This document shows, piece after piece, positions 62,186 through 64,000 of a DNA stretch of 64,000 nucleotides. The stretch's first letter is position 1. Each line of letters opens with the position of its first letter. The position numbers were made by a program, and so were the translations under genes. The stretch comes from Chaetoderma sp. LZ-2023a (lineage: Eukaryota > Mollusca > Caudofoveata > Chaetodermatida > Chaetodermatidae). A model generated the notes under the pieces. It worked only from the letters and a program-made list of their open reading frames with translations. It ran no database searches and was not told the DNA's origin. The stretch is taken from NCBI GenBank assembly GCA_034401795.1, contig CM067359.1:144094233-144158232 (forward strand), given 5' to 3'.

Positions 62186-64000
62186 TCGTGCCTGATGGGC
62201 GGGTTACCGCGGTGAGAACTGCTCCGGTGTTTCTGGTGAAGGAGACAGTGCCGCTCTTGCACTCCTTATGTCCACCTCTCTCATTAGGTGGACCGGTGGG
62301 AGGCCGGTTGGCCGACCACATGTAAGAGTGGGAACGGTTGACTCAGGACCCTTTAGTCTTGCGATGGCTTTCAGTCGGGTATCATCCCAATTGGATGACA
62401 GGTCCGCCATCGCGGCTGTCTCTGGTGCCAATCTGGACTCCAAATCCGAGAGATCCAGATCAGCGGTTTTGTATCGAGGAGGAGATAAACTCCCTCATAC
62501 AAAAAGGAGCAATTCAGCCGGCACAGAAGTGTCCGGGCTTCTATTCAACCGTGTTCTTAGTAACAAAAAACACCGGAGGGTGGAGACCAATTCTCAACCT
62601 CAAGCCATTGAACAAGTTCATAGAGACGCCCAGTTTCAAGATGGAGACTGTGCGGTCTGTGTTGGCGGGGTTAGAGAGGGGAATGTGGACGGCTTCAATA
62701 GATTTGAAGGATGCTTATTTCCACATCCCATAGCGAGGAGTTTCCGTCGCTTCCTGAGATTTGCATTCCAGGGCAGACAGTGGGAATTCAGGGTGTTACC
62801 CTTCGGAATTTCCACGGCTCCTCTGGTTTTCACCAGAGTGGTTCTTGCGATTACAGCATACCTCCGCAGGAGAAGCATAGCAGTTCACACGTACATAGAT
62901 GACTGGCTGTTAAAGGCACTCACCCAGGAAAGTTTATCGGCCAATCTGGAGATTGTTTTGAAGACTCACAGACTTAGGCTGGATAATCAATTTCCAAAAA
63001 TCAGAGCTGACTCCATCCCAGAAGTTTGTTTACCTGGGGATGTTCTTCTATCTAGATACAGGATATGTTTATCCTACTCATGAGAGAGTTCAGAGACTCA
63101 TCTCAGTAATACAGTCAGTGTGCAACAGTCGTCATGTCCTGGCACGGGTTTACTTGAGGATGCTGGGGTTGATGGTTTCTTTGGAACCAGTCATTCCTCA
63201 GGCCGCCTTACGCAGGCGGCCTATCCAGTTATTTCTCATGACGCAATGGACCCAGAGTACAGGTTCGCTGGACTCGAACGTGTCAGTGTTGGCGCCTCTA
63301 ATTCACCACCTGCAATGGTGGTTGGACACAGAGAATCTCTTGGTGGGGGTTATGCTAACCCCTCCTCACCCTCAGGTGACTGTATACAGATGCCTCGAGG
63401 GAGGGGTGGGGAGCTTGCCTGGAAGAATCCACGATATCAGGGCTTTGGAATCTGGAACAGTCAAAGGAACATATCAATCTACTGGAGTTAAGAGCAGTAG
63501 TCCTGGGCCTGGAACATTTCTTACAGAAAGTTCAGGGCAAGATTGTTCTTATTCGTTCAGACAACTCAACAGTTGTGAGTTACATAAACCGGCAGGGCGG
63601 AACGAAGTCGCCCAGTCTCTGTATGATGACATGGAGAATGCTTTGTTGGATTACCTTGAAAGCAGTTCATATTCCGGGAAGGTTAAATCTGCTAGCAGAC
63701 TCATTGAGCCGAAGGATGAGTGTTTTACCGACGGAATGGCAACTAAATCAATGTGTGGCGGATCGTCTGTTCGACCATTGGGGGAAACCCAACATCGATT
63801 TGTTCGCAACGAGGAAGAATGCGAAGATGACGACGTACGTCTCTCCGATTCCAGATCCAAGCGCTTTCGCTACAGATGCGTTAGCTATCAGCTGGGCGGG
63901 AATGTATGCATACGCATTCCCTCCAGCAATCCTGATTCCAAAAATTCTTCAGAAAATCCTCTGCCTCTGATGGACGACATTATCTTCCAGGGCAAGGCCC
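62140..64000 (+). pseudogene. RT-RNase H-methyltransferase of copy 3 (broken)
   Basis: A TAA (62323-62325) stands where copy 1 has a sense codon. A one-base loss in CACATCCCATAG (62725) shifts frame within SIDLKDAYFHIP. YIDDWLL survives at about 62900, followed by another shift near 62965. RNase H DNSTVVSYINRQGG and LLADSLSRR and the methyltransferase-like DLFATRKNAK...YAFPP are readable from 63575 to the deletion at 63958. Confidence 0.8.

Larger units (their letters stand above)
59206..64000 (+). mobile_element. DIRS-like retrotransposon family A, copy 3 (5' part, runs off window)
   Basis: Left terminus TTTCACTTCAAGAG at 59206, inverted repeat to about 59398, gag with intron, RT/RNase H and the start of the methyltransferase region. 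About 100 bp present in copies 1 and 2 is missing at 63958 (GAAAATCCT joined to CTGCCTCTG). The YR, ICR and right repeat lie outside the window. It has more frameshifts than copies 1 and 2. Confidence 0.9.

Noticed and set aside
1..64000. tRNA, rRNA or other structured RNA genes
   Set aside because: No cloverleaf with recognisable A and B boxes and no rRNA-like blocks could be identified by eye; a covariance-model scan would be needed to exclude short or diverged ones.

Overview
This is a repeat-dominated animal nuclear window, not a bacterial one. Evidence: spliceosomal GT-AG exons with phased reading frames, AT-rich introns and microsatellites, three 500-base N placeholders (6063-6562, 31563-32062, 57063-57562), and many eukaryotic transposons. 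The mix of DIRS-like and Ngaro-like tyrosine-recombinase (YR) retrotransposons, a Tc1 element, TTAA-flanked foldback repeats and repeats ending in GCTCACCT/AGGTGAGC suggests a mollusc-like marine invertebrate. That placement is inference; no species marker is visible.

Host genes occupy little of the window. One exon of an unrecognised coiled-coil protein lies on the minus strand (1885-2155). Three consecutive, phase-compatible coiled-coil exons plus a candidate 21-nt microexon lie on the plus strand (15512-15616, 16804-16940, 19755-19920, 21164-21184). Everything between is intronic or intergenic repeat.

The dominant players are DIRS-type elements. Family A has two copies reaching a visible right end (copy 1, 6563-13357, whose left end is in an N gap; copy 2, 23020-30050, complete at both ends) and a third cut by the window edge (copy 3, 59206-64000). 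Two minus-strand relics are also present (about 38580-39545 and 41743-44668). Each better copy has about 180-bp inverted terminal repeats, a gag gene split by a phase-0 intron of about 760 nt, an RT/RNase H/DAM-like methyltransferase frame, and a YR frame that overlaps it. An internal complementary region (ICR) near the right end, seen in copies 1 and 2, reproduces the joined termini of the circular intermediate. Copy 1 is the least damaged: one gag frameshift, and RT and YR frames open. Copy 2 sits inside an older, related DIRS element, family B (22361-23019 and 30051-31562). A second family-B 5' end lies inverted at the left edge of the window (1-868).

A different YR lineage occupies about 45487-55730. 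It has an A1 terminal block, a gag with a possible SAM-like segment and a CCCH-type finger, RT, RNase H, a YR with substituted catalytic residues, and a B1-A2-B2 split direct repeat. It is probably a decayed Ngaro-like element interrupted by about 3.2 kb that carries a compact minus-strand promoter (TATA, CCAAT, CRE, E-box and a strong heat-shock element). A second B1-A2-B2 structure without its coding part lies at 35947-37330. Other elements are a Tc1 DD34E transposon (32260-33918), a LINE 3' fragment with RNase H (55830-57062), a LINE RT scrap (41545-41742), a diverged DIRS RNase H relic (57930-58550), long tandem-structured repeats, and numerous TTAA-bounded foldback MITEs in three subfamilies.
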